Positions 8,451-16,669 of a stretch of DNA of 64,000 nt are shown here, one piece after another (positions within the stretch are counted from its first letter, which is position 1; each line of letters starts with the position of its first letter). The stretch lies in assembly GCA_963746825.1 (NCBI GenBank), contig CAVVCU010000008.1, positions 257,570 through 321,569 of the forward strand, read 5' to 3'. The notes under the pieces are model-generated. The model made no database searches, was not told where the DNA came from, and worked only from the letters and a program-made list of their open reading frames with translations. A program made the translations under genes and the position numbers. The DNA comes from JACVRW01 sp963746825. GTDB taxonomy: Bacteria > Actinomycetota > Thermoleophilia > Solirubrobacterales > Thermoleophilaceae.

Positions 8451-9274
8451 TCGTGCGCTTCGGCGTAGTGACCGATCTCCACGCCGTCCAGGACGTGACC
8501 CGGCGGGCGGCCTGGCACAACCCCTACGACTTCGCCGGCGTGGAGGAGCGGCGCACGCGCGCCCTCGAGCTGTTCGCGAGCGAGGCCGTCGACCGCGTGC
8601 TGTTGCTCGGCGATCTGGCTCACGACGGCGACCTTCCCAGCCTCCGGCGCATGCTCCGCGCGCGCGAGCTCCCCGCTCCGGCGCTGGCCGTGGGGGGCAA
8701 CCACGACGGGACACGGCCCACCGATCGGCTGGCCGCCGCCGGGCCGGAGTCGCTCACGCTGCCCGGATGGCGAGCGGTTCGCCACGGGCCGGTTCGCGTG
8801 GCCGGCCTGCGGGTCCTGCGCCCGGCCAAGCGCCGGTGGGTGTCGGCGCGGCCGCCCGCGCTGCGGACATGGGGCGACGAGGCGGTGCTCCTGGCGAGCC
8901 ACTTTCCCGTGCTGTCGCGGGCCGCGGCGGTGAGAGCCCGGGAGCTGCCCTACGCCGGGGACCTGGCCGACCGCGCCGCAGTGGCCGCGCCCCTGCTGGC
9001 CCGAGCGGCCCCGACCGTGGTGGCATGCGGCCACCTCCACGTGCGCGACAGCATCGCCGAGGGCGCTCTGCTCCAGCTCAGCCTGGGCGCCTCGATCGAG
9101 CCGCCCTTCGAGGCCACCCTGCTCGACCTGGAGATCGACGGCGCCGCGCTCGAGGTGACCCGCGTGGCCCACGAGCTCGGCCAGGCGCCCGAGCGGCGCG
9201 ACCCGCGCCTGGTGGGACCGCGCGAGACCTGGCGCTTCGAGCCCGGGCGGGGCTGGGCGCGGCTAGCGCCCTAG
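8447..9274 (+). CDS. Calcineurin-like metallophosphoesterase
   Basis: Binuclear metal phosphoesterase, 275 residues from the GTG at 8447 (GTGA overlap with the preceding stop). The five metal-binding blocks are present: TDLHAVQD (D-x-H), LLLGDLAHDGD (GD), AVGGNHDGT (GNHD), LLASHFPV (H) and VVACGHLHVRD (GHxH). There is no signal peptide, so it acts in the cytosol. Substrate could be a cyclic nucleotide, a phosphoprotein or another phosphodiester; the sequence does not decide. The C-terminus overlaps the convergent HAD gene by 12 bases. Confidence 0.9.
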   Translation: MIVRFGVVTDLHAVQDVTRRAAWHNPYDFAGVEERRTRALELFASEAVDRVLLLGDLAHDGDLPSLRRMLRARELPAPALAVGGNHDGTRPTDRLAAAGPESLTLPGWRAVRHGPVRVAGLRVLRPAKRRWVSARPPALRTWGDEAVLLASHFPVLSRAAAVRARELPYAGDLADRAAVAAPLLARAAPTVVACGHLHVRDSIAEGALLQLSLGASIEPPFEATLLDLEIDGAALEVTRVAHELGQAPERRDPRLVGPRETWRFEPGRGWARLAP

Positions 9275-9910
9275 CAGCGCCTCGGCGACCCGCGGGTCGG
9301 CCAGCGAATCGGTCCGCAGCGAGGCTCCCTCGATGGTCATCTCCGGGAAGTAGGGAACCGCCACCACGAACAGGCCCGCGGTGCGGGCGGACGTGACTCC
9401 GGTCTGAGAGTCCTCGAGCGCCGCCGCGCGCTCCGGCGCGGCGCCCAGTCCGGCGCACGCCGCCAGGTAGAGGTCGGGAGCGGGCTTGGGATGCTCGACC
9501 TCGTCCGCGGTCACGATCAGGTCGAAGTGGCCGTTGAGCAGGCCGGCCACCGACAGCACGCGCTCGACGAACTCACGGGAGGAATTGGAGGCAAGGCCCA
9601 CCGGCCGCCCGGCCTCCCGCAGCGCCGCCAGCAGCTCGAGCGCGCCCGGGCGCGGCGGAACGCCGGCCAGCGCCTCCTCCATCACCAGCTCGTGGCACTC
9701 GGCCACCAGCTCGAGACCCCGGCCGCGCTGATCCACCATCCGTTCGAGCTTGGCCGCCGCGGTGGTGGCCGAGGTACCGAGCAGCGAGCGCTTGTGGTCC
9801 TCACCGAACGACCTCCCGTAGCGCTCGAACAGCGTCACCTGCGCGCGGGTCCACGCCTCCTCGGTATCCAGCAGCAGCCCGTCGTTGTCGAACACGATCG
9901 CGTCGAACAC
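9263..9910 (-). CDS. HAD-IA family phosphatase (beta-phosphoglucomutase-like)
   Basis: Haloacid-dehalogenase superfamily phosphatase of 215 residues with a C1 helical cap. Motif I is FDNDGLLLDTE: the nucleophile Asp is present and the usual second D-x-D position is kept (DNDG). Motif II is the Ser of ASNSS, motif III the Lys of HPKPAPDLY, and motif IV EDSQTGVTSARTAG. The closest functional groups are sugar-phosphate phosphatases and phosphoglucomutases. It is the third gene of a minus-strand set behind the FixH-like protein and cytochrome c, with a 21-base gap. Confidence 0.9.
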   Translation of the reverse strand: MFDAIVFDNDGLLLDTEEAWTRAQVTLFERYGRSFGEDHKRSLLGTSATTAAAKLERMVDQRGRGLELVAECHELVMEEALAGVPPRPGALELLAALREAGRPVGLASNSSREFVERVLSVAGLLNGHFDLIVTADEVEHPKPAPDLYLAACAGLGAAPERAAALEDSQTGVTSARTAGLFVVAVPYFPEMTIEGASLRTDSLADPRVAEALLGR

Positions 9911-9931
9911 CGCGCGAGTGTATGCCGCCCC

Positions 9932-10288
9932 TCAGCGCCGGGACGCCAGCAGAAAGCCCACGAGCGCGTCGAGGTCGTCGTCGCTCATGCGCTGCCCGAA
10001 GTCCTGCGGCATCAGGCTCATCTCGCCCGGCGACACGATCTTCGCCCTCAGCGATTCGGCGGTGTGGCTCTCCAGGGTCTCGTCGAGGCTCGGCCCGATC
10101 GGGCCCTCGGCCCGCGCCGCCGCCAGCCGGTGGCAGCTGCCACAGCCCATGCGGTTGAAGACCTCCAGCCCCGGGCTTGCGCCGGCCGCCCGCACCGGCT
10201 GGTCGCGCCCGCCGCCCGACAGCAGCATCACCGCACCGAACGCGACCACCGCCGCCAGCGCCGCTGCCATCAGGGGCAGCCGGGTCAT
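9932..10288 (-). CDS. Membrane-anchored c-type cytochrome
   Basis: Small class I cytochrome c (118 residues). One N-terminal hydrophobic segment (LMAAALAAVVAFGAVMLL) serves as an uncleaved anchor or signal peptide. The haem-binding CxxCH is in MGCGSCHRLAA, and the distal axial Met is in SLMPQDFG, followed by the family's C-terminal helix DDLDALVGFLLASRR. The ATG shares a base with the stop of the upstream gene (TGATG), so the two are co-translated. It probably passes electrons to a terminal oxidase encoded elsewhere. Confidence 0.88.
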   Translation of the reverse strand: MTRLPLMAAALAAVVAFGAVMLLSGGGRDQPVRAAGASPGLEVFNRMGCGSCHRLAAARAEGPIGPSLDETLESHTAESLRAKIVSPGEMSLMPQDFGQRMSDDDLDALVGFLLASRR

Positions 10289-10797
10289 CAGGCCTCGGCG
10301 GGCCGGCCCGCGCCGCGAGGCCGTCTCAGAAGCCACGCGGCCATCCCAACGCCGAGGCCGGCGAGGCCGGCGATGAACAGGGCGAGCCCGACGTCGGGCC
10401 CCGACCCCCCGGCGGCGGGCGCAACGCCGCCGCCGATCCGCACGGGCGGGTAGTCGTGCGCGACGCCACTCGGATGGCCGAAGCCGTCGTTGACCCGGTA
10501 GGTCCAGGTGCCGGCCGACGGGAACACCACCCGCGCCCGGTAGACACCGGTCCGCCCGGTGGGAGTGGCGGGGAAGGTCCGGCGCTCGCCGCCCGAGCTC
10601 ACGGTGACGCTGGGCTTGACCCCGGCCAGCGGCGCATCGCTCTGCCCGTGCTGCAGGATCGTCAGGTCGACGACCCATGGCTCGCCGGGTGCGATGCCGT
10701 CCGGCGTCGAGCTCAAGCCGACGGTGGCGAAGCCTCCCGCGGATGCGCCGGCGGGCGCGATGGCCAGGACGAGAAGGGCAAGCAGGGTGGCTCTCAT
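10288..10797 (-). CDS. Secreted, C-terminally anchored beta-sandwich protein (FixH/YtkA-like)
   Basis: Protein of 169 residues with a signal peptide (LLALLVLAIAPAGASAG), a single immunoglobulin-like domain reading GIAPGEPWVVDLTILQHG and VYRARVVFPSAGTWTYRV, then a glycine-rich stretch, a membrane helix (LALFIAGLAGLGVGMAAWLL) and a basic tail. The domain resembles the FixH/YtkA group that often sits near cytochrome genes, which agrees with the cytochrome c directly downstream. Exact role unknown. ATG 10797 is 48 bases from the divergent folP start. Confidence 0.7.
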   Translation of the reverse strand: MRATLLALLVLAIAPAGASAGGFATVGLSSTPDGIAPGEPWVVDLTILQHGQSDAPLAGVKPSVTVSSGGERRTFPATPTGRTGVYRARVVFPSAGTWTYRVNDGFGHPSGVAHDYPPVRIGGGVAPAAGGSGPDVGLALFIAGLAGLGVGMAAWLLRRPRGAGRPAEA

Positions 10798-10845
10798 GCC
10801 CCCTATACGACCTGCGCGGCGCAGAGGTTCCCGATACTTCCGTGT

Positions 10846-11643
10846 ATGGCCTCGTTCGAGCTGATGGGCATCGTCAACGTCACGCCCGACTCGTTCTCCG
10901 ACGGCGGCCGGTTTGTCGAGGCCGGCGCAGCGATCGAGCACGGCCGGCGGCTCGCCGTTGAGGGGGCGGGCGTCCTCGACGTGGGCGGCGAATCCACCCG
11001 GCCCGGAGCCGATCCGGTCACGTCCGAGGAGGAGCTGCGCCGGGTACTACCCGTGGTGACCGCGCTCGCCGCCGACGGCCATCGGGTCTCGATCGACACC
11101 ACCAAGCTCGAGGTCGCACGAGCGGCGATCGAGGCCGGGGCGGCGATCGTGAACGATGTCTCCGCCTTTCGCTTTGCTCCCGAGATGGCCGCCCTGGTGG
11201 CCGGCGCCGGCGTGGGCTGTTGTCTCATGCACATGCTGGGCGAGCCGCGAACCATGCAGGAGGACCCCAGCTACGACGACGTGGTGAGCGACGTGAAATC
11301 GTTCCTGGAAGCGCGCCTGGCCTTCGCCGTGGCCGAGGGGGTGCCCGAGCAGCGCGTGTGGCTCGACCCGGGCATCGGGTTCGGCAAGACGGTCGCGCAC
11401 AACCTGGAGCTGCTGCGGCGCCTCGACGAGATCGTGGCCATCGGGCGGCCCGTGGTGGTGGGCACGTCGCGCAAGCGATTCCTGGGCGAGCTGGCGGGCG
11501 GCCGCGCGGAGGGCGAGCGCCTGCCCGGCACCATCGCCACGAACGTGCTCGCCCTGGAGCGCGGCGCCCGGATATTCCGCGTGCACGATGTGGCTCCGGT
11601 GGCCGATGCCCTGACGGTCGCCGGTGCTACGGTCGCGCCATGA
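10846..11643 (+). CDS. folP: Dihydropteroate synthase
   Basis: Joins p-aminobenzoate to 6-hydroxymethyl-dihydropterin diphosphate in folate synthesis; cytosolic TIM barrel, 265 residues. Signatures: MGIVNVTPDSFSDGGRF at the start (loop 1), DVGGESTRPGADPV (loop 2), ISIDTTK-type VSIDTTKLEVA, AIVNDVSAF, LDPGIGFGKTVAHNLEL and VVVGTSRKRFLG, ending in RVHDV with the conserved His. ATG 10846 gives the normal N-terminus. The TGA overlaps the folB ATG by four bases, forming folP-folB-folK. Confidence 0.97.
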   Translation: MASFELMGIVNVTPDSFSDGGRFVEAGAAIEHGRRLAVEGAGVLDVGGESTRPGADPVTSEEELRRVLPVVTALAADGHRVSIDTTKLEVARAAIEAGAAIVNDVSAFRFAPEMAALVAGAGVGCCLMHMLGEPRTMQEDPSYDDVVSDVKSFLEARLAFAVAEGVPEQRVWLDPGIGFGKTVAHNLELLRRLDEIVAIGRPVVVGTSRKRFLGELAGGRAEGERLPGTIATNVLALERGARIFRVHDVAPVADALTVAGATVAP

Positions 11644-12086
11644 CCACCTGGGAGCCCGAGCCCGAGGACGATTTCGAGGACGACCTCGACGAGGACCCCC
11701 TCGATGACGACCGTCAGGCCGCCGCACCCGCGGTGACCATCGAGATCAGCGGGCTGTCCCTCTACACCCGCCACGGCGTGTCCGCCGCCGAGCGCGAGCT
11801 CGGCCAGCGCCTGGTGTTCGACGTGGTGTTCGAGCTCGACGAATGCGACGCCACGGTGACCGACCGGGTCGAGGACACGGTCGACTACGGCAAGGTGTGC
11901 GAGCAGGTGGCCCTCGCCGCCCAGGAGCGCTCCTACAAGACGCTCGAGCGCCTGTGCGCCGCGATAGCCGACCGGATGATCGACCGCTTCGGCGCGGAGT
12001 CCGTGCGCGTAAAGGCCGCCAAGCCCGAGCCGCCGATAGCCCTTCCGGTCGACGAGGTGTCGGTCGAGGTATGGAAGGAAGTCTGA
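11640..12086 (+). CDS. folB: Dihydroneopterin aldolase with acidic N-terminal extension
   Basis: Converts dihydroneopterin to 6-hydroxymethyl-dihydropterin and glycolaldehyde. The core of about 118 residues starts at VTIEISGLSLYTRHGV, with GQRLVFDVVFELDE, VDTVDYGKVCEQVA-type motif EDTVDYGKVC, the catalytic-region LERLCAAIADRM and the terminal Lys in VKAAKPEPPI. Before it lies a tail of about 30 residues dominated by Asp and Glu, unusual for the family. The ATG overlaps the folP stop (ATGA), which supports this long start. folK begins 16 bases before its end. Confidence 0.93.
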   Translation: MTTWEPEPEDDFEDDLDEDPLDDDRQAAAPAVTIEISGLSLYTRHGVSAAERELGQRLVFDVVFELDECDATVTDRVEDTVDYGKVCEQVALAAQERSYKTLERLCAAIADRMIDRFGAESVRVKAAKPEPPIALPVDEVSVEVWKEV

Positions 12087-12577
12087 AGGGCTACCTGGGG
12101 CTGGGCTCCAACGAGGGGGATCGTCTCGCCAACCTGCGCGCCGCGCGCGCGGCGCTGGCCGGACGAGGGGTCGAGGTGATCGCTTCCTCGCGGGTGTACG
12201 AAACGGCGCCCCAGGGCGAGGTGACCGACCAGCCCGACTTCCTCAACGCCTGCGTGGAGATCGGTACCGCGCTGAACCCCGAGGAGCTGCTCGGAGCCGG
12301 CAAGGCGATCGAGCGCGAGCTGGGCCGCGCTACGGCGGCGGTGCGCCACGGGCCGCGGCCCATCGACGTGGACGTGCTCCTGCTCGGCGGCCTCGAGCAC
12401 GCGTCCGAGCGCCTGACGCTCCCGCACCCCGAGGTCACCACCCGACGGTTCGTGCTCGAGCCGCTGCTGGAGCTCAACCCGGGGCTGCGGCTGCCCGACG
12501 GTCGCGAGCTGGCCGGCTTCCTCGACGCGGTGAGCGAACAGCGCGTGACCCCCCACGCGGGGGTTTCTTGGCGCTGA
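12071..12577 (+). CDS. folK: 2-amino-4-hydroxy-6-hydroxymethyldihydropteridine pyrophosphokinase
   Basis: Transfers diphosphate from ATP to 6-hydroxymethyl-dihydropterin, the step before FolP. The 168-residue protein shows GYLGLGSNEGDRLANL, VYETAPQGEVTDQPDFLNAC, RHGPRPIDVDVLLLG (metal-binding DxD within IDVDVLL) and LPHPEVTTRRFVLEPLLEL. ATG 12071 lies inside the end of folB (16-base overlap in another frame), so the folate operon is tightly coupled. Confidence 0.96.
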   Translation: MEGSLKGYLGLGSNEGDRLANLRAARAALAGRGVEVIASSRVYETAPQGEVTDQPDFLNACVEIGTALNPEELLGAGKAIERELGRATAAVRHGPRPIDVDVLLLGGLEHASERLTLPHPEVTTRRFVLEPLLELNPGLRLPDGRELAGFLDAVSEQRVTPHAGVSWR

Positions 12578-12616
12578 TGCTTGAGCGCTGCGGCGAGGGT
12601 GGGAACGTTAAGCGCA

Positions 12617-12832
12617 ATGCGCGAGCTCGCCATCTTTCGCGGCGACGACGACCCGCTCCTGGTGGCCGCCGCCCTGGCGTGCCGCGCGTGCCTCTCGGGC
12701 GACGTCGACCCCGTGCTCATGATCGGCGACTTCGACGCCGAGGCGATCTGCCACTGCCGCGCGTGCGGCTACACGCGCACGCTGTCCCTGACCGCCGAGC
12801 AGGCGCTGCGGCTGTCGCTTCAACCCGCCTGA
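12617..12832 (+). CDS. Small cysteine-containing protein, unrecognised
   Basis: A 71-residue frame between folK and the histidine kinase. It holds two cysteine groups, ACRACLSGD and ICHCRACGYTRTL, the second resembling half of a zinc ribbon, and its codon use matches the neighbours. The family is not recognised. ATG 12617 is preceded by GGGAACG, a weak ribosome site. It may be co-transcribed with the two-component pair starting 17 bases downstream. Confidence 0.55.
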   Translation: MRELAIFRGDDDPLLVAAALACRACLSGDVDPVLMIGDFDAEAICHCRACGYTRTLSLTAEQALRLSLQPA

Positions 12833-12849
12833 GCCGGTAGAAAGGGCCC

Positions 12850-13968
12850 ATGGCGCCTCCCGCGCGCACCGACGCGCTCGACGTGATCGTCGAGCTCCTG
12901 CGCGAGCTCGACCGCGATCCCGGCTCCGGCGGGCCCGGCTTCTACGAGAGCCTCTGCGCCGCGCTGTGCAACCTGGCCGGCATGGAGCGTGCGGGCCTGC
13001 TGCTCTACGACGAGGCCCGCCAGCTCGTGGTGCCGGTGGGCAGCCACCGCATCGAGGCGAGCCTGCTGGAGAACATCTACGGCACGCTCGAGGAGACGCC
13101 GATCGCCCAGGTCGCGCTCTCCGAGGACCGGGTGGTCGAGGCGAGCGGCGATCTCGCGCGCTGGATCCCCGCGCGCTACGCGACCTTCACCGGAGTCCAC
13201 ACGCTCACCTGCACCCCGGTGTCCGCCGGTGGGCGCTGGCTCGGGGTGATCTTCGCCGACCGCGGGGGCGGGCACTTCGAGCTGACCGACGAGGAGCGCC
13301 ACGCCATGTGGACCCTCGGCAAGACCGCCGCCCTGGCGGCGAGCGTGCGCATCGCCACCGGGCAGCAGGGCCGCGCGCGCCTGCTGCAGGCGCGCATCGA
13401 CCTGGCCCGCGAGATCCACGAGCGCGTGGTGCAGCGTCTCTTCGGGGTGTCGCTGGTGCTGGGGTCCGAGGGCACGCTGAGCGAGGAGGTGCGCCAGCGA
13501 TGCGCCGACGAGATGCAAGCGGCGTTGCACGATCTGCGCGACGCCCTGGCCCGGCCGCTGTCGCTGCCCAGCATCGACACCGGCGCCACGTTGCGCGAGG
13601 AGCTCGACCGGCTCGGGCGCCACTACAAGGACCTGCCGCTGGAGCTGAGCTGGAACGAGGGAGTGGACGTGCCGCCCGACGTCGAGGCCCTGGCCCAGTC
13701 GGTGCTCGCCGAGGCGCTGCGCAATGCGGACAAGCACGCCGACCCCTCCAGCGTGCGCGTGCGGGTGGATCGCGCGGACGGCACCTTCGTGCTCGAGGTG
13801 AGAAACGACGGCGCACGCCCGCGCGCCCGTGGCACCGGAGCGGGGATGGGGCTGCGGCTGGCCGCCGTGGAGGCGCTCCAGCGAGGTGCGCTGGTGGAGT
13901 TCGGCCCCGAAGGATCGGACTGGCGGGTGCGGCTGGTGGTGCCCGTGGAGGAGGAGCCGGAGGCGTGA
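12850..13968 (+). CDS. Soluble GAF-domain sensor histidine kinase (NarL/DesK type)
   Basis: Cytosolic histidine kinase of 372 residues without membrane segments. Residues about 20-165 form a GAF sensor domain (ALCNLAGMERAGLLLYDE, CTPVSAGGRWLGVIFADR). The HisKA_3 dimerisation box is ARIDLAREIHERVVQRLF with the phospho-accepting His at residue 190. The C-terminal ATPase has the N box EALRNADKHADPSSVRV and the G box NDGARPRARGTGAGMGLRL. The GTG of the response regulator overlaps its stop (GTGA), so the two form a cognate pair. The signal is intracellular and unknown. The pair lies directly upstream of the fatty acid operon. Confidence 0.9.
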   Translation: MAPPARTDALDVIVELLRELDRDPGSGGPGFYESLCAALCNLAGMERAGLLLYDEARQLVVPVGSHRIEASLLENIYGTLEETPIAQVALSEDRVVEASGDLARWIPARYATFTGVHTLTCTPVSAGGRWLGVIFADRGGGHFELTDEERHAMWTLGKTAALAASVRIATGQQGRARLLQARIDLAREIHERVVQRLFGVSLVLGSEGTLSEEVRQRCADEMQAALHDLRDALARPLSLPSIDTGATLREELDRLGRHYKDLPLELSWNEGVDVPPDVEALAQSVLAEALRNADKHADPSSVRVRVDRADGTFVLEVRNDGARPRARGTGAGMGLRLAAVEALQRGALVEFGPEGSDWRVRLVVPVEEEPEA

Positions 13969-14570
13969 GCCCGGATCGCGGCCTGCGTGTGCTGGTCGTG
14001 GACGACCACGACGTCGTCCACTGGGGCTTTCGCCTGCTTCTGACCGAGCAGACCTGGGTGGAGCGCTGCCTGACGGCCTCGAGCCAGGAGGAGGCTCTCG
14101 ACCTGGCCCGCCGCTACGAGCCACACGTGGCGCTGGTCGACCTTTTTCTGGGGGAGGAATCGGGGGCCGAACTGTGCGAGGCGATGCGGCGCGAGTCGCC
14201 GCGCACCCGGGTGCTGCTGATCTCCGGGGCGGGCTGGATCTCTCCCCAGGCGGCGCGGGCGGCCGGGGCCTCGGGCTTCGTGTCCAAGGACTGGGCCGCG
14301 CACGACGTGGCCCGGGCGGTGCGCATGGTGGGCAAGGGCATGACGGTGTTCGCGCCCCGGGCCGAGCAGCCCGCGTCGCCCCTGTCCGAGCGCGAGCGCG
14401 AGGTGCTCTCGCTGATGGCCTCCGGCGCCACCAACAAGGAGATCGCCGAGCGGCTGTACCTCTCCCCGCACACCGTGAAGGAGCACACGAGCGCCCTCTA
14501 CCGAAAGCTCAACGTGCGCAACCGCGCGGAGGCGGTGCAGCGGGCGGAGCGACTCGGCCTGACGAGCTAA
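13965..14570 (+). CDS. NarL/LuxR-type response regulator
   Basis: Two-domain regulator of 201 residues. The receiver has the acidic pair Asp13-Asp14 in VLVVDDHDVVHW, the phosphorylation site Asp59 in VALVDLFLGEES and the conserved Lys108 in FVSKDW. The C-terminal LuxR helix-turn-helix reads PLSEREREVLSLMASGATNK, EIAERLYLSPHTVKEH and YRKLNVRNRAEAVQ. The start GTG 13965 overlaps the kinase stop. DNA target unknown; proximity to fabD makes fatty acid genes a candidate, which is inference. Confidence 0.93.
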   Translation: MSPDRGLRVLVVDDHDVVHWGFRLLLTEQTWVERCLTASSQEEALDLARRYEPHVALVDLFLGEESGAELCEAMRRESPRTRVLLISGAGWISPQAARAAGASGFVSKDWAAHDVARAVRMVGKGMTVFAPRAEQPASPLSEREREVLSLMASGATNKEIAERLYLSPHTVKEHTSALYRKLNVRNRAEAVQRAERLGLTS

Positions 14571-14618
14571 AGCCCACCGGCCAGAATCATCGGGGTCCGG
14601 GGCGCGAGCACGGCGCAG

Positions 14619-14637
14619 ACCCCCCCGGACGGGGGGT
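14619..14637 (+). terminator. GC hairpin after the two-component genes, possible terminator
   Basis: ACCCCCC and GGGGGGT form a seven-pair stem around a five-base loop in the 118-base gap between the response regulator and fabD. No T tract follows, so it would be an imperfect intrinsic terminator at best; it could also lie in the fabD leader. Confidence 0.35.
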
Positions 14638-14688
14638 AGCTGAGCAAGGCGCTGGTAACCACCCGGCCACTTCGGACAACTTCTAAGT

Positions 14689-15546
14689 GTGGCCCCCGTT
14701 ACCGCCATGCTCTTTCCCGGTCAGGGAAGTCAGACCGCCGACATGCGAGAGCAGGTCGAGGCTCATCGCCCCGATTTGCTCGAGCTCGCCTGCTCGGAGG
14801 TCTCCGACGACGTGTTCGAGCGCGCCGACGAGGGCACCCGCTGGGCTCAGCCCGCCATCTTCTGCGCGGCGCTGGCCGGCTATGAGGTGCTCCGGGACCG
14901 CTACGACCCGGCACTGATGGCCGGGCACTCGCTCGGCGAGATCTCCGCTCTCGTGGCCGCCGGCGCTCTGGAGGCCGAGGACGGCCTGCGCCTGGTGGCG
15001 GCCCGCGGGCGGCTCATGCAGGAAGCGGCCGACGAAACCGGCGACGGCGGCATGCTGGCCGTCCGTGCACGCGAACGTGCACCGGTGGTGGAGGTGGCCG
15101 CGGATACGGGCCTCGCCCTGGCCAACGACAACGCTCCGGACCAGCTCGTGCTCTCCGGAGCCACCGCGGCCCTCGACGAGGCCGAGCGCCTGCTGAGCGA
15201 GCGCAGGGTGCGGTCCAAGCGGCTCCCCGTCGCAGGGGCCTTCCACTCGCCGCTCATGGAACCTGCGGTCGAGCCCTTCCGTGCGCTCGTAGAGCAGGTT
15301 TCCGTGACCGAGCCCAGTGTTCCCGTGATGTCGTGCGTCACCGCGGAGCCCTTCGATGACGTGCGCGCAAGGCTGGTCGAGGCCATCACGCGGCCGGTGC
15401 GCTTCACCGACGTTCTGCGCGCCCTGCAGGCGCGCGACGCCACTCACTTTGTGGAGACAGGACCCGGACGGGTGCTCAGCGGCCTGGCGCGAAAGACGCT
15501 GGATGGCGTCGAGGCCGAGGCGCCCCTGGAGGCCGCTCGTGCGTAG
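14689..15546 (+). CDS. fabD: Malonyl-CoA:ACP transacylase
   Basis: Loads malonyl groups from CoA onto acyl carrier protein; 285 residues, cytosolic. The N-terminus has the family motif MLFPGQGSQTADM. The nucleophile Ser81 sits in AGHSLGEISAL, followed by AARGRLMQEAA, and the catalytic His186 is in VAGAFHSPLMEPA. The ending ETGPGRVLSGLARKT is typical. GTG 14689 is the first usable start after the gap. It heads a run of ten same-strand genes, nine of them touching or overlapping, that make up most of a type II fatty acid synthase. Confidence 0.95.
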   Translation: MAPVTAMLFPGQGSQTADMREQVEAHRPDLLELACSEVSDDVFERADEGTRWAQPAIFCAALAGYEVLRDRYDPALMAGHSLGEISALVAAGALEAEDGLRLVAARGRLMQEAADETGDGGMLAVRARERAPVVEVAADTGLALANDNAPDQLVLSGATAALDEAERLLSERRVRSKRLPVAGAFHSPLMEPAVEPFRALVEQVSVTEPSVPVMSCVTAEPFDDVRARLVEAITRPVRFTDVLRALQARDATHFVETGPGRVLSGLARKTLDGVEAEAPLEAARA

Positions 15547-16669
15547 CGGGCTCGGCAACCGGGTAGTTTCTGAAGGGCACGGAAGCTCAGCTGTCACGGA
15601 TGATGGCGCGCCGGCGGAGTCGGCTGCCGTCCCGGGCGCGAGGGCGGTCGTGCGCGACGCCGCCGCGCCCGACCCCTTAGCGGCGGCAAAGGCGACCCGG
15701 CCGTCCTGGGGAGGTCGTCTACCGCGCGCGGCCGCCCTGGCGTCCGTGGCGATGGCCGTTCCCGACAACGTGGTCAGCAACGCCACGGTGGCCGAGGGAG
15801 CCGGAGTGACCGAGCAGTGGATCGTCCACCGCACCGGTGTCCGCGAGCGCCGTCACGTAAGCCAGGGCGAGCGCCTCAGCGACCTCGCGGTCGCGGCCGG
15901 GCGCGCAGCGCTGGACGACGCCGGGATTCGCCCCGACGAGGTCGACATGGTGCTGGTGGCCTGCCTCGCCCCCGACGAGCTCACGCCCAACGCCGCGCCG
16001 CTCGTGGCCCACGAGCTCGGCGCGCACGGCGCCGGCGCGATGGACGTGGGCGCGGCCTGCACCGGATACCTGTCCGCCCTGTCGCTGGCCACCGCGCAGA
16101 TCGAGTGCGGCCGTTGCGAGAACGTGCTGGTGATCGGCGCCGACGTGATGAGCCGTTTCGTCGACAAGGCCGACCGCGGCACCGCGGCGCTGTTCGCCGA
16201 CGGCGCGGGCGCCACGCTGGTGACCGCCGCCAACGGTGGGGCCGGGCGTGTCGGCCCCATCACCCTCAAGGCCGACGGGCTCGGCGCGCGCGCCATCTGG
16301 GCCAGCCACGAAGAGCAGATCATCCACATGCAGGGCCACGACACCTTCAAGGCCGCCGTCCACCGACTCTCCGAGTCGACGCTGGACGCCGTGGAGCTCG
16401 CCGGCCTGGAGCTCGACGACATCGGCCTCTTCGTCTACCACCAGGCCAACGCCAGGATCCTGGCGGCGGTGGGCGAGAAGCTCGGAGTCGAGACCGAGCG
16501 CGTGATCGACTGCATCGACCGTTACGGCAACACCTCTTCCGCCACGCTGCCGATCGCCCTGGCCGACGCGCAGGAGCGCGGGATGCTCGAGCCGGGAATG
16601 AACGTGGTGCTCGCCGCCTTCGGCGCGGGCTTCATCTGGGGCGCGGGGGTGATCCAGTGGGGCCGGTAG
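15539..16669 (+). CDS. fabH: Beta-ketoacyl-ACP synthase III
   Basis: Starts chain elongation by condensing an acyl-CoA primer with malonyl-ACP. The Cys-His-Asn triad is Cys174 (VGAACTGYLSA), His301 (VYHQANARI) and Asn331 (YGNTSSATLP), numbered from the GTG at 15539. That start overlaps the fabD stop and gives 376 residues, about 60 more than usual. The extra N-terminus is Ala/Pro/Asp-rich and low in complexity, so the true start may be a later GTG (for example 15650), close to the fold's first strand AALASVAMAVPDNVVSN. Function is clear; only the start is uncertain. Confidence 0.94.
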   Translation: MRSGLGNRVVSEGHGSSAVTDDGAPAESAAVPGARAVVRDAAAPDPLAAAKATRPSWGGRLPRAAALASVAMAVPDNVVSNATVAEGAGVTEQWIVHRTGVRERRHVSQGERLSDLAVAAGRAALDDAGIRPDEVDMVLVACLAPDELTPNAAPLVAHELGAHGAGAMDVGAACTGYLSALSLATAQIECGRCENVLVIGADVMSRFVDKADRGTAALFADGAGATLVTAANGGAGRVGPITLKADGLGARAIWASHEEQIIHMQGHDTFKAAVHRLSESTLDAVELAGLELDDIGLFVYHQANARILAAVGEKLGVETERVIDCIDRYGNTSSATLPIALADAQERGMLEPGMNVVLAAFGAGFIWGAGVIQWGR

